Positions 7,687 through 17,138 of a stretch of DNA of 54,001 nt are shown in pieces. The DNA is from DAOTTX01 sp034437515 (lineage in GTDB: Bacteria; Chloroflexota; Anaerolineae; Aggregatilineales; Phototrophicaceae). Within the stretch, counting starts at the first letter, position 1; each line of letters starts with the position of its first letter. Position numbers and translations under genes: made by a program. The DNA lies in the NCBI GenBank assembly GCA_034437515.1, contig DAOTTX010000162.1:1-54001 (forward strand), read 5' to 3'. Under the pieces are notes generated by a model that was not told the DNA's origin, did no database searches, and saw only the letters and a list, made by a program, of their open reading frames with translations.

Positions 7687-8461
7687 ACGCATTATCCCCT
7701 GCTTAGACGTCAAAGATGGGCGCGTGGTCAAGGGAGTCAACTTTGTCAACCTGCGTGATGCCGGTGACCCGGTCGAACAAGCTGCGATTTATGATCGTGA
7801 AGGCGCGGACGAACTCGTCTTCCTTGACATCACCGCCAGCCATGAAAACCGCGCCACCACACTCGATATGGTGCGCCGTGTCGCGGATACGGTATTTATT
7901 CCGTTTTGTGTCGGCGGTGGCATCCGCACCATCGAAGATATTCGTGCTACCCTACTCGCTGGTGCGGATAAGGTGAGCATCAATAGTGCCGCCATTCGTG
8001 AGCCGGAGTTGATTAACAAAGGTGCGTGGAGCTTCGGCAGCCAGTGTATCGTGGTCGCCATCGATCCCAAATACATCGAAGGTCGCTGGATCGTACATAT
8101 CAACGGTGGGCGCGTCCCAACTGACCGAGAGGCCGTCGAATGGGCGAAAGAAGTCGAGAATCGCGGTGCGGGTGAAATCCTACTGACCAGCATGGATCGT
8201 GACGGCACCAAAGCCGGGTACGACCTCGAAATGCTGGAAGCCGTCTCACAGGCAGTGTCCATCCCGGTGATCGCTTCCGGTGGAGCGGGTGCCAAACCCC
8301 ACTTTACCGCCGCACTCACCGACGGCGGCGCAGATGCCGCACTCGCCGCCAGCTTGTTCCACTACAACGAACTCAGCATCCCTGAACTAAAGCAATATCT
8401 CGCGGAACAGGGTGTGCCGGTACGCCTGCACGGATGGGAGCACCTCGATGCAGTTGAGTGA
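7676..8461 (+). CDS. hisF: imidazole glycerol phosphate synthase, cyclase subunit
   Basis: Condenses PRFAR with ammonia from HisH to give IGP and AICAR; the latter feeds the purine route. TIM barrel of 261 residues: starts [23 protein letters not shown]-like, catalytic Asp in CLDVKDG, second Asp in [13 protein letters not shown], phosphate loops GGGIR and ASGGAGA. ATG 7676 gives the family's canonical N-terminus; the in-frame GTG at 7670 would add two residues. It overlaps hisA by 11 nt and hisI by 14 nt. Confidence 0.96.
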   Translation: [261 protein letters not shown]

Positions 8462-8807
8462 GCAAACACTCGAAACGATCAAATGGGATGAGCGCGGACT
8501 TATCCCGGCAATTGTGCAAGATGCCGACACCGGGCACGTCTTGATGATGGCTTACATGAATGCCGAAGCCCTGCAACAAACCCTCGACACCGGCGAAACC
8601 GTCTTTTACAGTCGCAGCAAGGCCGCCCTGTGGCACAAAGGGGAAACGTCCGGCAACATACAACAGGTCAAGTCAATTTACATCGACTGCGACGCGGATA
8701 CCCTGCTCGTTTTGGTCGATCCCGCTGGCCCGGCGTGCCACACAAACGCCCGAAGCTGTTTCTACCGCAGTTTAAGCGAATTTCAGGATAATCCGGTAAG
8801 AGAATGA
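8448..8807 (+). CDS. hisI: phosphoribosyl-AMP cyclohydrolase
   Basis: Opens the adenine ring of PR-AMP (third step of histidine synthesis). The 119 residues carry VLMMAYMN, FYSRSK, LWHKGETSGN, the Asp metal cluster DCDAD, and zinc-ligand Cys in CHTNARSCFYR. This is the stand-alone form; HisE is a separate gene next door and not fused. ATG 8448 has GGGAG 7 nt upstream; a more upstream in-frame start would extend into hisF without family support. The 3' end overlaps hisE (ATGA). Confidence 0.95.
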   Translation: MQLSEQTLETIKWDERGLIPAIVQDADTGHVLMMAYMNAEALQQTLDTGETVFYSRSKAALWHKGETSGNIQQVKSIYIDCDADTLLVLVDPAGPACHTNARSCFYRSLSEFQDNPVRE

Positions 8808-9097
8808 CAATGTTAGAATTACTCGAAACGATCATACAAGACCGCAAAGCCCATCCGCAGGAAGGCAGTTACACACATACACTGTTTGAAAGCGGCACCA
8901 ACAAGATCGCGCAGAAGGTCGGCGAAGAAGCCACAGAAGTAATTGTCGCCGCGCTCGGCGAAGGACGAGAAGCACAGATCAACGAGATAGCCGATCTGTT
9001 TTATCATACCCTGGTGCTGATGGCGCAACTCGACATCTCGCTCGACGACGTCAAAGCCGAACTCGCGCAGCGCCATAAACAACGGACAGACTCATGA
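8804..9097 (+). CDS. hisE: phosphoribosyl-ATP pyrophosphatase
   Basis: Hydrolyses PR-ATP to PR-AMP (second step of histidine synthesis). A 97-residue all-alpha MazG-like protein with KVGEEATEVIVAA and the metal-binding EIADLFYHTLVLM. ATG 8804 overlaps the hisI stop; ATG 8810 is a possible second start. It ends in an ATGA overlap with the next gene. Confidence 0.95.
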   Translation: MTMLELLETIIQDRKAHPQEGSYTHTLFESGTNKIAQKVGEEATEVIVAALGEGREAQINEIADLFYHTLVLMAQLDISLDDVKAELAQRHKQRTDS

Positions 9098-10041
9098 GCC
9101 TGCAACCACTTAAACACATCGAAGCACAGAACCCTGCCCTGCCCCGACTGCGGCGCAAGCTGATGAACCGTTTGTTGATCTGGGGTGGCGTATCGGTACT
9201 TGGCGGCGTATTGCTGCTGCCGGTCGGGTTGGCGCTGCCACCGGTGATTATCGGTTGGTTACTGCTCGATTCCATCATCACACTCTATGAGCGCAACCAA
9301 CTTGAGAACTTCCACCACTACCGGCAAATCGAGGCGTTGACATCACTGCATAGGCTGGTTGATATTCGCTATCCGCTGCCGCCGATGCGCCTATGGGTGA
9401 TCTCACCGGATTTTGCCGCCTTACTCGCCGGGACGATCAAGCAGCACCAACCCAAGACTATCGTCGAATTTGGTAGCGGCACCTCGACTATCATCACGAG
9501 CTACTGCCTGGAATCGCTCGGCACGGGGCATCTCACATCATTTGAGCATCAAGCGGAATTCGTCGAGACGACTCAGCGTCGGCTCCATCAGCACGATTTA
9601 ACGGATTACGCTGATGTCATCCATGCGCCGTTGGATCAATTGACCATTGGTGACGAGGACGGCGATGAGGGTGACGAAAATTGGCAGTGGTACGCTACCG
9701 ATGCACTCGCTAACCTCACCGAAATCGACCTGCTGATTATTGATGGCCCGCCAAAGGATACACACCGACTGGCCCGCTACCCGACGATGCCGGTGCTTTA
9801 CGACCAACTCGCTGACGGTGCGTTGATCCTCATTGATGATTACATGCGCAAAGACGAATTCACACTCGTCAACCGCTGGCTCGATGAATTTGACCTCGAA
9901 GTGGTGGAGCGCATCGCCAATGAGAAGGGCGCGATCATCCTCAAGAAAACGTCTGTTGCGCCAGAAAACGAAAAACTGACCAACTTGAGCACGGTGATCG
10001 AAAAACCAACCGATAATCAACCTGCGACACCAACTGAATAG
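9094..10041 (+). CDS. membrane-anchored class I SAM-dependent methyltransferase
   Basis: A 315-residue protein. Residues about 25-65 form a hydrophobic hairpin (two membrane segments). A Rossmann methyltransferase fold follows, with motif I VEFGSGTSTIITSYCLESLG and the acidic SFEHQAEFVETT. The later LLIIDGPPKDTHRLARYP and ALILIDDY are typical of the Methyltransf_24 group. The substrate cannot be told. It is joined to hisE by ATGA, so it is co-transcribed with the his genes but has no known role in histidine synthesis. Confidence 0.75.
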   Translation: MSLQPLKHIEAQNPALPRLRRKLMNRLLIWGGVSVLGGVLLLPVGLALPPVIIGWLLLDSIITLYERNQLENFHHYRQIEALTSLHRLVDIRYPLPPMRLWVISPDFAALLAGTIKQHQPKTIVEFGSGTSTIITSYCLESLGTGHLTSFEHQAEFVETTQRRLHQHDLTDYADVIHAPLDQLTIGDEDGDEGDENWQWYATDALANLTEIDLLIIDGPPKDTHRLARYPTMPVLYDQLADGALILIDDYMRKDEFTLVNRWLDEFDLEVVERIANEKGAIILKKTSVAPENEKLTNLSTVIEKPTDNQPATPTE

Positions 10042-10048
10042 ACCCAAA

Positions 10049-10070
10049 GGGACGTCCTCGCGGACGCCCC
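10049..10070. terminator. GC-rich hairpin between convergent genes
   Basis: gggacgtcc and ggacgcccc pair with one A-C mismatch around a tcgc loop, 7 nt after the methyltransferase stop and 26 nt before the end of the convergent DsbA-like gene. There is no T-run, so termination is only a positional inference. Confidence 0.4.
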
Positions 10071-10095
10071 TCGAAACTTCGTTGGTTACACCGAC

Positions 10096-11355
10096 CTACT
10101 GAATATCATACTCGCCGAAGCCATCCCATTCGGGCAGACCGGCGTCTTCGATGCCGGTGAAAAAGTCGGGCACGAGATAAGCTGAGCCGAGGATTTCGCT
10201 GTCCTCGGTCAGTTCGCCGACTTCAGCATCATAGTAGACCAGCACGACCATCGAGATTTCCGGGTAGTACAGCTCGAAAATCCCTTGTTCCGCATCAACC
10301 AGACTGCCGGTGACGTACTGCGGCTCACCTTGCGTGTCAATCACCCCTTCGAGTGTCATCTCCGGCGCAAACTGTAAGATAATGCGCTCGACCGTCTCTC
10401 CCGTCGGGTCGGAAATGATCTGGCAGCAAGCCTCACCTTCCGTCGGTGCGAACGTCGCTAGATTTAAGTTTTGTTGTGTCTGTACACCCAGCTCACCGAT
10501 GCCGTCATCGCTTTCCAGAGTCTCCATCGCTTCTTCCCAGGTGCTTTCACCGGGGATAATGCCGCGCCAGCACGGGGCAACACAATCTTCATCGGCATCG
10601 ACCAGGCTGGTATCTTGCAATAGCGCCTCGTTGAGCAGTTCAAGCGGCGGTTCGCTGAAGTCATAGGTCACCATCTCTTCGGGGCTTTCACTCTCGACGA
10701 ACGCCGCCAGTTGTTCCAGGGCGATGCCGCCACTCGAATAAGGGCGATCATCGACGACCAGCACACCAGGGTCATCATCACCGACCTGCACACGGATCGC
10801 CGGTGTGCCACTTACCCCAAGCGACGAACCTAACCGCTGATCGGTAATGTATTGGTCGGCCTCGACGATACAGGTCGTGAAATCTTCTTCATCGAGTTCG
10901 AGTGCCTGGGTGAAAACCTGTACGATGTCACCCCCAATCGCACGCTCACGCGCCAGATCATAGATCAAGGTGTGGGCCGGCCAGAACAACTCTTTTTCCG
11001 CCGCACACTCCGCCATGTTGGAAAGTAATGGCGAAAGTGTGTCATCGATCACCGGGAAGAAACGATACTCGAACTTCGCCTGACCGGTTGCGACGTATTC
11101 TTCGATAAACGCATTGCTGACTTCTTCGTAATCCTGACAGTGCGGACATAAGAAGTCCGCAAACTCGATCACAGTCACCGGGGCGTCGGGGTCACCCAGC
11201 ACGAAGGCACCATCATCGGCGCGGCTTTGCGTAATATCCGCATACAGCGTCAGGTCAACGTCTGTACCTTCGCCTTCGTCGTCATCCTGTGCGCCGATGC
11301 TAGCTGCGCCAAGCACAAGGAGTAAGATTACCAATAAACCGCGAATAACTCTCAT
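10096..11355 (-). CDS. secreted DsbA-fold protein with C-terminal CAPCWRGI domain
   Basis: A 419-residue exported protein. Signal peptide MRVIRGLLVILLLVLGAAS..GAQ; a thioredoxin/DsbA-like domain (about 45-230) with active site CPHC inside FADFLCPHCQDYEE and a cis-Pro loop VSGTPAIRV. A second domain (about 265-419) has CVAPCWRGIIPGESTWEEA, which I recognise as recurring in secreted proteins of Anaerolineae but cannot name. Start ATG 11355 has AGAGGA 6 nt upstream and gives the signal peptide; the longer frame upstream is spurious. Expected to be a periplasmic or surface thiol-disulfide enzyme. The fusion is the unusual point. Confidence 0.8.
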   Translation of the reverse strand: MRVIRGLLVILLLVLGAASIGAQDDDEGEGTDVDLTLYADITQSRADDGAFVLGDPDAPVTVIEFADFLCPHCQDYEEVSNAFIEEYVATGQAKFEYRFFPVIDDTLSPLLSNMAECAAEKELFWPAHTLIYDLARERAIGGDIVQVFTQALELDEEDFTTCIVEADQYITDQRLGSSLGVSGTPAIRVQVGDDDPGVLVVDDRPYSSGGIALEQLAAFVESESPEEMVTYDFSEPPLELLNEALLQDTSLVDADEDCVAPCWRGIIPGESTWEEAMETLESDDGIGELGVQTQQNLNLATFAPTEGEACCQIISDPTGETVERIILQFAPEMTLEGVIDTQGEPQYVTGSLVDAEQGIFELYYPEISMVVLVYYDAEVGELTEDSEILGSAYLVPDFFTGIEDAGLPEWDGFGEYDIQ

Positions 11356-11431
11356 TTGTGTCCTCTCAAATTTAAATCGTGGAATGCACCAATGATGCGC
11401 CCCACAAGCATAATTCATCGTTTTCGGGGAA

Positions 11432-13486
11432 TCAACGCCCGTCCGTTTTACAATACTTATCGAACCACGCAACCATCTTGTTCAACCGACTGACGCGGTG
11501 TTCTGGCTCACCACTGCGTGAGAGTTCATGTCCATCACGCGGATAGCGCCACATCTCGACGGTGCCACCACTGCGCCGCACGAACGCGAACAACTGCTCG
11601 GCCTGTTCAATCGGCACGCGATAATCATTTTCCGCGTGGAGGATCAACAGCGGTGTCTTGATTTTATGCGCGTGGGCCAGCGGTGAATGCTCCCACAACA
11701 GTTGATGATCTTCCCAGGGGTGCGCGTCGAACTCGCCGGAGATCAGCGACGGTACATCGCTCGTCCCGTAGAAGCTAATCAGGCTGTACACCCCACGCTG
11801 CGACACCGCCGCCTTGAAGCGCTCCGTATGCCCGACCACCCACGTGGTCAGATAGCCACCGTAAGACCCACCGGTGACCGCCATACGATTTTCATCGACG
11901 AAATCCTTTTCCGCCATCGCATCGACACCCGCCATCACATCTTCATAAGCGACCACGCCCCAGCCTTTGTGCAACGCCTCCTGAAAGGCCTGCCCGTAAC
12001 CGCCCGCACCACGCGGATTGCAGTAAAACACCACATAACCGCTTGCCGCGTGGAGTTGCCATTCATGGAACATCGATTCCTGGCTTGGTCCCCACATCAC
12101 ATGCGGCCCACCGTGAATGTTCACCGCCAGCGGATACTTCTTCCCTTCTTCGTAACCGACCGGCAGCAGATACCAACCTTGAATCTTGTCGCCTGATGGC
12201 ATGGTGAACCACATCTCATAGGTTTCACGCACGATGGCTTCATCCAGAAATACTCGGTTGAACTCCGTTAGTGCGGTGTAGTCTTCACTGCGACCGGGCA
12301 GCCAGTGTAATTCACTTGGTGAGGTGGGCGTGCTGGCACTGAACGCGATATTGCCGTTGGCGTCAATATCATGCCCAAGCACATCGAACGTCCCGGATAG
12401 CAACGTGGTGACCTCGCCGGTTTCGACCTGCGCTTGATAAAGCGATATATCACCTTCGTTCTCCGCGCTGAAAATGATCGACTTACTATCCGCTGCCCAG
12501 GCGACCCCGGTCACGGAACGGTCAAGCGCCACGTTGAGATCACGCGCAGCGCCGCCCTCGGTCGGCATCACCGCGAGCCGCGTAATGCCTTCCAACAGAG
12601 AGCCAATTTTATCGTTATTCAGACGGATGAACGCTAACCACTTACCATCCGGCGATGGCTCCGGGCTGAAGCAGCAAAACCCCTCAACATCGATGTGTTC
12701 ACCGTTTCCGCTGACCACATCAATGCCGTAGAGCGCGGTGTCTAAGAAGGGTTCATCGCGGGTGACATCGCGCTGCCGGGTGGTATAGATCGTCTTGCCA
12801 TCTGCTGACCACTGCGGCGGCTCATGATTCGCGTCAGCGTTGGTCAGGCGGCGCGGCTTCGCCTCATCCCCTTCGAGATCAGCCGCCGTCGGCATGACGT
12901 AAACCTGCGCATAGCGATCTCCTAAAAAGACCGTTCCACTGCGGTAAGGGATGCGCCACATATGGTAAGGGTCACGCCGGCGTCTTTCTTCGTCCTCACG
13001 GCGTTCTTTGCGATGCTTAGACTCAAGCTGATCTGCTGGTGGTTGGTCGGTTTCGCCGCGATCTTCTTTTTCACGTTCGTTGAGGTTCATCGACGAAAGA
13101 AAGGCGATATGATCACCATCCGGTGACCAGGCCGGGCTACTGGCACCGTTAACAGCACTCGTCAGCGGACGCGGTTCGCCACCCGGTGCGGCAACCGGCA
13201 GCAGGTAAATCTGCGGCTTACCTTCCCCACGTGCAGAGACGAATGCTAGCGTCTTGCCGTCCGGTGACCAGCGCGGCGTGGTATCCTTGCCACCGCGCGT
13301 CAATTGGATCGGGTCACCCGCATCCGTCGTCGCACATAACCAGATATTACGTTGGTAGCCGTTTTCCATCTTATCAACGGTGACGCGCACAAACGCCACC
13401 CATGCCCCATCCGGGCTAATCTGCGGGTCTTCGATCTGTGAGAGATGATACAGGTCATCGACCGTCATTGCTCGTTTTTCTGTCAT
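11432..13486 (-). CDS. S9 family (prolyl oligopeptidase-type) peptidase
   Basis: 684 residues. The N-terminal two thirds form a TolB/WD-like beta propeller with repeated SPDG(K/A)W and WSPDG blades; the C-terminal alpha/beta hydrolase has NIHGGPH, nucleophile Ser in GGSYGGYLTTW, Asp in LHAENDYRVP and His in RDGHELSRSG. This matches dipeptidyl/acylaminoacyl peptidases of family S9. No signal peptide is seen, so a cytoplasmic role in peptide turnover is likely. Start ATG 13486 (MTEKRAMTVDDL) has GGAG 8 nt upstream; the longer frame to 13546 lacks support. Confidence 0.92.
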   Translation of the reverse strand: MTEKRAMTVDDLYHLSQIEDPQISPDGAWVAFVRVTVDKMENGYQRNIWLCATTDAGDPIQLTRGGKDTTPRWSPDGKTLAFVSARGEGKPQIYLLPVAAPGGEPRPLTSAVNGASSPAWSPDGDHIAFLSSMNLNEREKEDRGETDQPPADQLESKHRKERREDEERRRRDPYHMWRIPYRSGTVFLGDRYAQVYVMPTAADLEGDEAKPRRLTNADANHEPPQWSADGKTIYTTRQRDVTRDEPFLDTALYGIDVVSGNGEHIDVEGFCCFSPEPSPDGKWLAFIRLNNDKIGSLLEGITRLAVMPTEGGAARDLNVALDRSVTGVAWAADSKSIIFSAENEGDISLYQAQVETGEVTTLLSGTFDVLGHDIDANGNIAFSASTPTSPSELHWLPGRSEDYTALTEFNRVFLDEAIVRETYEMWFTMPSGDKIQGWYLLPVGYEEGKKYPLAVNIHGGPHVMWGPSQESMFHEWQLHAASGYVVFYCNPRGAGGYGQAFQEALHKGWGVVAYEDVMAGVDAMAEKDFVDENRMAVTGGSYGGYLTTWVVGHTERFKAAVSQRGVYSLISFYGTSDVPSLISGEFDAHPWEDHQLLWEHSPLAHAHKIKTPLLILHAENDYRVPIEQAEQLFAFVRRSGGTVEMWRYPRDGHELSRSGEPEHRVSRLNKMVAWFDKYCKTDGR

Positions 13487-13561
13487 ACGCTCGCTCCGTT
13501 GTAAATTTGTTAAACGTAGACGAATTATACTCCAAAAGCCCATCATTTGATGGAATTGGAC

Positions 13562-14290
13562 TCAGTTATCCTCGATGATGACCACCTTCGCATCACGCGG
13601 CTTGATGTTCCCCTGCCGGATTTGCCAATCGATCCAGAAACTGGCGATCAGGTAATAAGCCGGGTAGAACAGGCTGACCCAGACCAACGTCATATTGGGG
13701 TCTTCTTGCGTCAGCAGATAGAACAGCATCACCAACCATATCGCCGATAACCCCCACGACCATTGCCACAACACGCGATTCTTGCTGGGGTAGAGGTAGC
13801 GGGTCGGGATAAAAGTCAGAATAGCAGGGATAACCACCATCAATACAGCGGGTAACGGTTCCGGCTGCAACCAGAACATATACAATGCCACGACATTCCA
13901 ATAAGTCGGGAAGCCTAAAAAGAACGAGTCTTCCGTTTTCATGTTGGCTTGTCCGTAGGCATACAGACCAGCGATAATCGGCGGTATCAACCACACCTCG
14001 TTTGGCAGCAAGTCTTCCTGCGCGATGATGAACACTGGCACCCATAAGAACGTCAGCGTATCAATCACATTATCCATCATAGAGCCGTCGAAGTTGGGCA
14101 GCACTTCCCACACCTTAATGCCGCGTGCCATCAGGCCGTCGGTCGCGTCAATCAGAGTAGCGAGGATGAGTAAAAAAAACGCCGTCCGCGTCTCTCCATC
14201 GGCGGCGGCGACCAGCGCGAAAAACCCAATTATGCCCCCAATGGCTGTGTAGAGATGCACCAGCCACGCGGCGGTTTTCTTTGTATTCAA
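13562..14290 (-). CDS. pcs: phosphatidylcholine synthase-like CDP-alcohol phosphatidyltransferase
   Basis: A 242-residue integral membrane protein with about eight hydrophobic segments. The CDP-alcohol phosphatidyltransferase motif is DATDGLMAR...FDGSMMDNVID. The wide spacing and the VLPNFDG...D...D form are what I know from bacterial Pcs, which joins choline to CDP-diacylglycerol. The start is a TTG at 14290 with AGGAG 7 nt upstream; no ATG gives a better N-terminus. It follows a DedA-family gene by 10 nt on the same strand, suggesting a two-gene membrane-lipid unit. Confidence is lower for the exact alcohol substrate. Confidence 0.78.
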   Translation of the reverse strand: MNTKKTAAWLVHLYTAIGGIIGFFALVAAADGETRTAFFLLILATLIDATDGLMARGIKVWEVLPNFDGSMMDNVIDTLTFLWVPVFIIAQEDLLPNEVWLIPPIIAGLYAYGQANMKTEDSFFLGFPTYWNVVALYMFWLQPEPLPAVLMVVIPAILTFIPTRYLYPSKNRVLWQWSWGLSAIWLVMLFYLLTQEDPNMTLVWVSLFYPAYYLIASFWIDWQIRQGNIKPRDAKVVIIEDN

Positions 14291-14300
14291 GACAGATCTC

Positions 14301-14972
14301 CTAGTTTTCGACGATTTCGGCGGATTTCTTGCGGGAGCGCAGGCGTCGTATGACAAACCATACCAGTAATGCTGCAAGCACTATATACCACAAATTCTGG
14401 TAAATTTCGAGCAGTTCCAGCACACGCTCCCAATTGTTACCCAGCCAGTAGCCGAGGGTCGCCAGCGGAGCAATCCATAACAGCACACCAATAGACGTGT
14501 AGAGCAAGAACAAAAGCACGTTCATCCGCACAACACCCGCAGGGATGGAAACCGCACTATGGATCAGCGGTAGATTACGCACAACGATAATCACGATGCC
14601 GCCCCGCTTTTCAAACCAACCCAGTGCCCGGTCGAACGCTTCGACCGTCACGATTTGCACCCGCCAGCCGAACAGATTCACAGTGCCGTAATTGGCGATT
14701 AAAGCACGGGTACGCTCCGGCCCTAGCCAATAACCAAGCATATAGTAAACCATCGAACCGACCAGCGACCCGATCAACCCGGCGAAGATGACACCGAACA
14801 GGGTCACATCACCGTCAGCAGCGATCTTACCAGCCAGCGGATATAAAAATTCTGATGGCGTGGGTGGGAACATATTTTCAAGGAATGCGATCACCACGAT
14901 ACCGGGTGTGCCGAACGCACCGACCACCCCTTCAAGAAATTCGGAGACATTATCGACAAAATCTGCGAGCAT
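14301..14972 (-). CDS. DedA family membrane protein
   Basis: 223 residues with the SNARE-associated/DedA domain: FLENMFPPTPSEFLYPLAG, the glycine-rich GLIGSLVGSMVYYMLGYWLG, and the RNLPLIHSAVSIPAGVVRMN segment corresponding to the family F/YxRxxP...R signature. Four or five membrane segments. DedA proteins are linked to lipid-carrier flipping and membrane homeostasis. ATG 14972 is preferred over a TTG at 14996; GGGAT precedes it. It is directly upstream of the phosphatidylcholine synthase gene. Confidence 0.88.
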   Translation of the reverse strand: MLADFVDNVSEFLEGVVGAFGTPGIVVIAFLENMFPPTPSEFLYPLAGKIAADGDVTLFGVIFAGLIGSLVGSMVYYMLGYWLGPERTRALIANYGTVNLFGWRVQIVTVEAFDRALGWFEKRGGIVIIVVRNLPLIHSAVSIPAGVVRMNVLLFLLYTSIGVLLWIAPLATLGYWLGNNWERVLELLEIYQNLWYIVLAALLVWFVIRRLRSRKKSAEIVEN

Positions 14973-15047
14973 GATGATCCCAGGTATGGTAAACAAAAAC
15001 GGGCACGACTAGCGCACCCATCATCAGTTTACCGGATAGTGAGCGAT

Positions 15048-16424
15048 TTAGTCACCCACTTGTGCTTCAGGCTCCCACATTTCTTCTTCCAGTTGGGCAA
15101 TAATGTGTTCCAGAATATCCAACCCTTCGTCCATCAGCGCCTGTGTGATGACCAGCGGCGGTGCAATGCGCAACGTGCTTGTCCCGCAGGCCAGCGCGAT
15201 CAACCCATTCAGGTAAGCACGATTGACCACTTCATCACGGAACTTCTTGAGCGGCTTACCGGTACGATCGGTAAACTCAACACCGATCATCAAACCCTTG
15301 CCCTCGACACGACGCACCGATGTGTGATCTTGCTGGAACTTGTGCAGCCGCGCCAGTGTGCGCTCACCGAGTTTTTCCGCATGTTCCAGCAGATTTTCAT
15401 CCTCGATGATGTCGATGGTCGCGTTTGCAGCCGCGCACGCCACCGGGTTACCGCCAAACGTGCTGGCATGTGCGCCGGGCGTCCACGCACTCATGACGTC
15501 CCGATGGGTGACAATCGCGCCAATCGGAAAGCCAGACCCTAAACCCTTCGCTGTGCAGACGATGTCCGCGCTCACGCCCCAATGCTCCATCGCATACCAT
15601 TTACCGGTACGCCCCACCCCGGATTGCACCTCGTCGGCGATCATCAAAATACCATGCTTGTCGCAGAATTCACGCAAGGCCGGTAAGAAGTCATCACGCG
15701 GCAGCAGATAGCCTCCCTCACCCTGAATCGGCTCGACGATCACCGCTGCGATTTCATCAGCGGGGACTTTTGTACGGATAATAAAATATTCGATATAACG
15801 GATCGGGTCATAATGTGGTGCTTCGTTGTCTTTGTTTTCCGCCGCAAATTTCGACGGATAGGAGATGTGATCGACACCACCGGGGATGTACGGGTACTCA
15901 GCACGTTGGGTGGCCTTGCTTGACGTCACCGACAGTGCGCCCATCGTCCGACCATGAAAACCGCCGAAGAAAGCGATCACATGGCGACGGTTACCCGGTT
16001 GGTAACGTGCCAATTTCAAAGCCGCTTCGATAGATTCTGTACCTGAATTACAAAAATAGACCATTTTATCTTCCGGGGCGGCACGGTGAACGGGCACAAT
16101 CTGCTGAAGGCGCTCCGCTAAGCCGACCTGCTGAGGGCAGAAGAAATCTGTCGCCCCGATGTGAACATATTGCTGCGCCTGTTTCGTGATCGCATCAACG
16201 ACCCTGGGGTGGCTGTGACCGGTGGCGAGAACAGCGATGCCAGCGGCAAAATCGACATAACGACTACCATCCACATCCCAGACTTCCGCGCCCTTACCGT
16301 GATCCATCACAAAACCATATGAGCGTGTGTAAGAGGGCGAGAGTGTCTTATGATCGCGTGTGACGATCTGCTTCGCCTTTTCGCTCGGTTCGTGAAAGAC
16401 AAACCCCTCATGTTTGGTTACCAT
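15048..16424 (-). CDS. class III PLP-dependent aminotransferase
   Basis: A 458-residue class III (ornithine/GABA-type) aminotransferase. Visible motifs: DVDGSRYVDFAAGIAVLATGHSHPRVV near the N-terminus, CNSGTESIEAALKLAR (PLP phosphate), FFGGFHGRTMGALS, DEVQSGVGRTG (PLP Asp) and the PLP-Lys in CTAKGLGSGFPIGA. Resembles the 'acetylornithine aminotransferase family' / 4-aminobutyrate group; the amino donor cannot be fixed from sequence. It stands alone, with no arginine-pathway gene beside it. Confidence 0.88.
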   Translation of the reverse strand: MVTKHEGFVFHEPSEKAKQIVTRDHKTLSPSYTRSYGFVMDHGKGAEVWDVDGSRYVDFAAGIAVLATGHSHPRVVDAITKQAQQYVHIGATDFFCPQQVGLAERLQQIVPVHRAAPEDKMVYFCNSGTESIEAALKLARYQPGNRRHVIAFFGGFHGRTMGALSVTSSKATQRAEYPYIPGGVDHISYPSKFAAENKDNEAPHYDPIRYIEYFIIRTKVPADEIAAVIVEPIQGEGGYLLPRDDFLPALREFCDKHGILMIADEVQSGVGRTGKWYAMEHWGVSADIVCTAKGLGSGFPIGAIVTHRDVMSAWTPGAHASTFGGNPVACAAANATIDIIEDENLLEHAEKLGERTLARLHKFQQDHTSVRRVEGKGLMIGVEFTDRTGKPLKKFRDEVVNRAYLNGLIALACGTSTLRIAPPLVITQALMDEGLDILEHIIAQLEEEMWEPEAQVGD

Positions 16425-16632
16425 AGAATTTATTCCTTTGTTTTCGTGAAGTTTGCACCTATGGAGTTATTCAGTATGCACAGTATAGTGATCGAAAAAG
16501 AAGTTGGCAAGGGACGCTGGAGCACCGACATTCGTAATAAATTTCACGCCAGCACCGTCTGAATTAAACTAATCCTAAGACATCTTCAGCATAATCGGAG
16601 TCTGGCATTTTCACGCAACGGGAGAAATTCTC

Positions 16633-17136
16633 ATGAAAATTGACCCTCAAACATTCAAACAGGCGTTGGCGCAATGGGCCAGCGGTGTGACGGTCGTCAC
16701 CACACGCTTACCCGACGGCACGCTAAAAGGCATGACGGCGTCATCGTTCAGCAGCGTCAGCCTGGAACCACCGCTCGTGCTGACCTGCGTTGCCAAGAAA
16801 CTTTACACACATCAAGCCCTTGAGGAGAGTGGTGTTTTCGCGGTAAATGTGCTCGGCACCGAGCATCTCGAATGGGGCAAGTTGTTTGCAGGGATGTACC
16901 CCGACATCGAAGACCGTTTCGCTGACATCGCCTACACCACTGCGGAGACCGGCTCCCCGATTCTACCGGGCGTGCTTGGCTGGGTGGATTGCAAACTGCA
17001 TCGACTTCACGACGCTGGCGACCATAGCATCTTCGTCGGGGAAGTCGTCGCGGGGGCCGGGGCGAATGCCGGTCAGCCGTTAATGTATTTTAACCGTCAG
17101 TGGGGTCATTTCGCTCCACTGCCAGAAAGCGACTAA
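16633..17136 (+). CDS. flavin reductase family protein
   Basis: 167 residues of the FMN-binding split barrel: starts PQTFKQALAQWASGVTVVTT, followed by MTASSFSSVSLEPPLVLTCV (FMN phosphate and isoalloxazine contacts) and HSIFVGEVV near the end. Such proteins supply reduced flavin to partner monooxygenases or act as stand-alone flavin reductases; no monooxygenase partner is in the window. GGGAG lies 8 nt before ATG. The 208-nt gap upstream separates it from the divergent aminotransferase gene. Confidence 0.9.
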   Translation: MKIDPQTFKQALAQWASGVTVVTTRLPDGTLKGMTASSFSSVSLEPPLVLTCVAKKLYTHQALEESGVFAVNVLGTEHLEWGKLFAGMYPDIEDRFADIAYTTAETGSPILPGVLGWVDCKLHRLHDAGDHSIFVGEVVAGAGANAGQPLMYFNRQWGHFAPLPESD

Positions 17137-17138
17137 TC

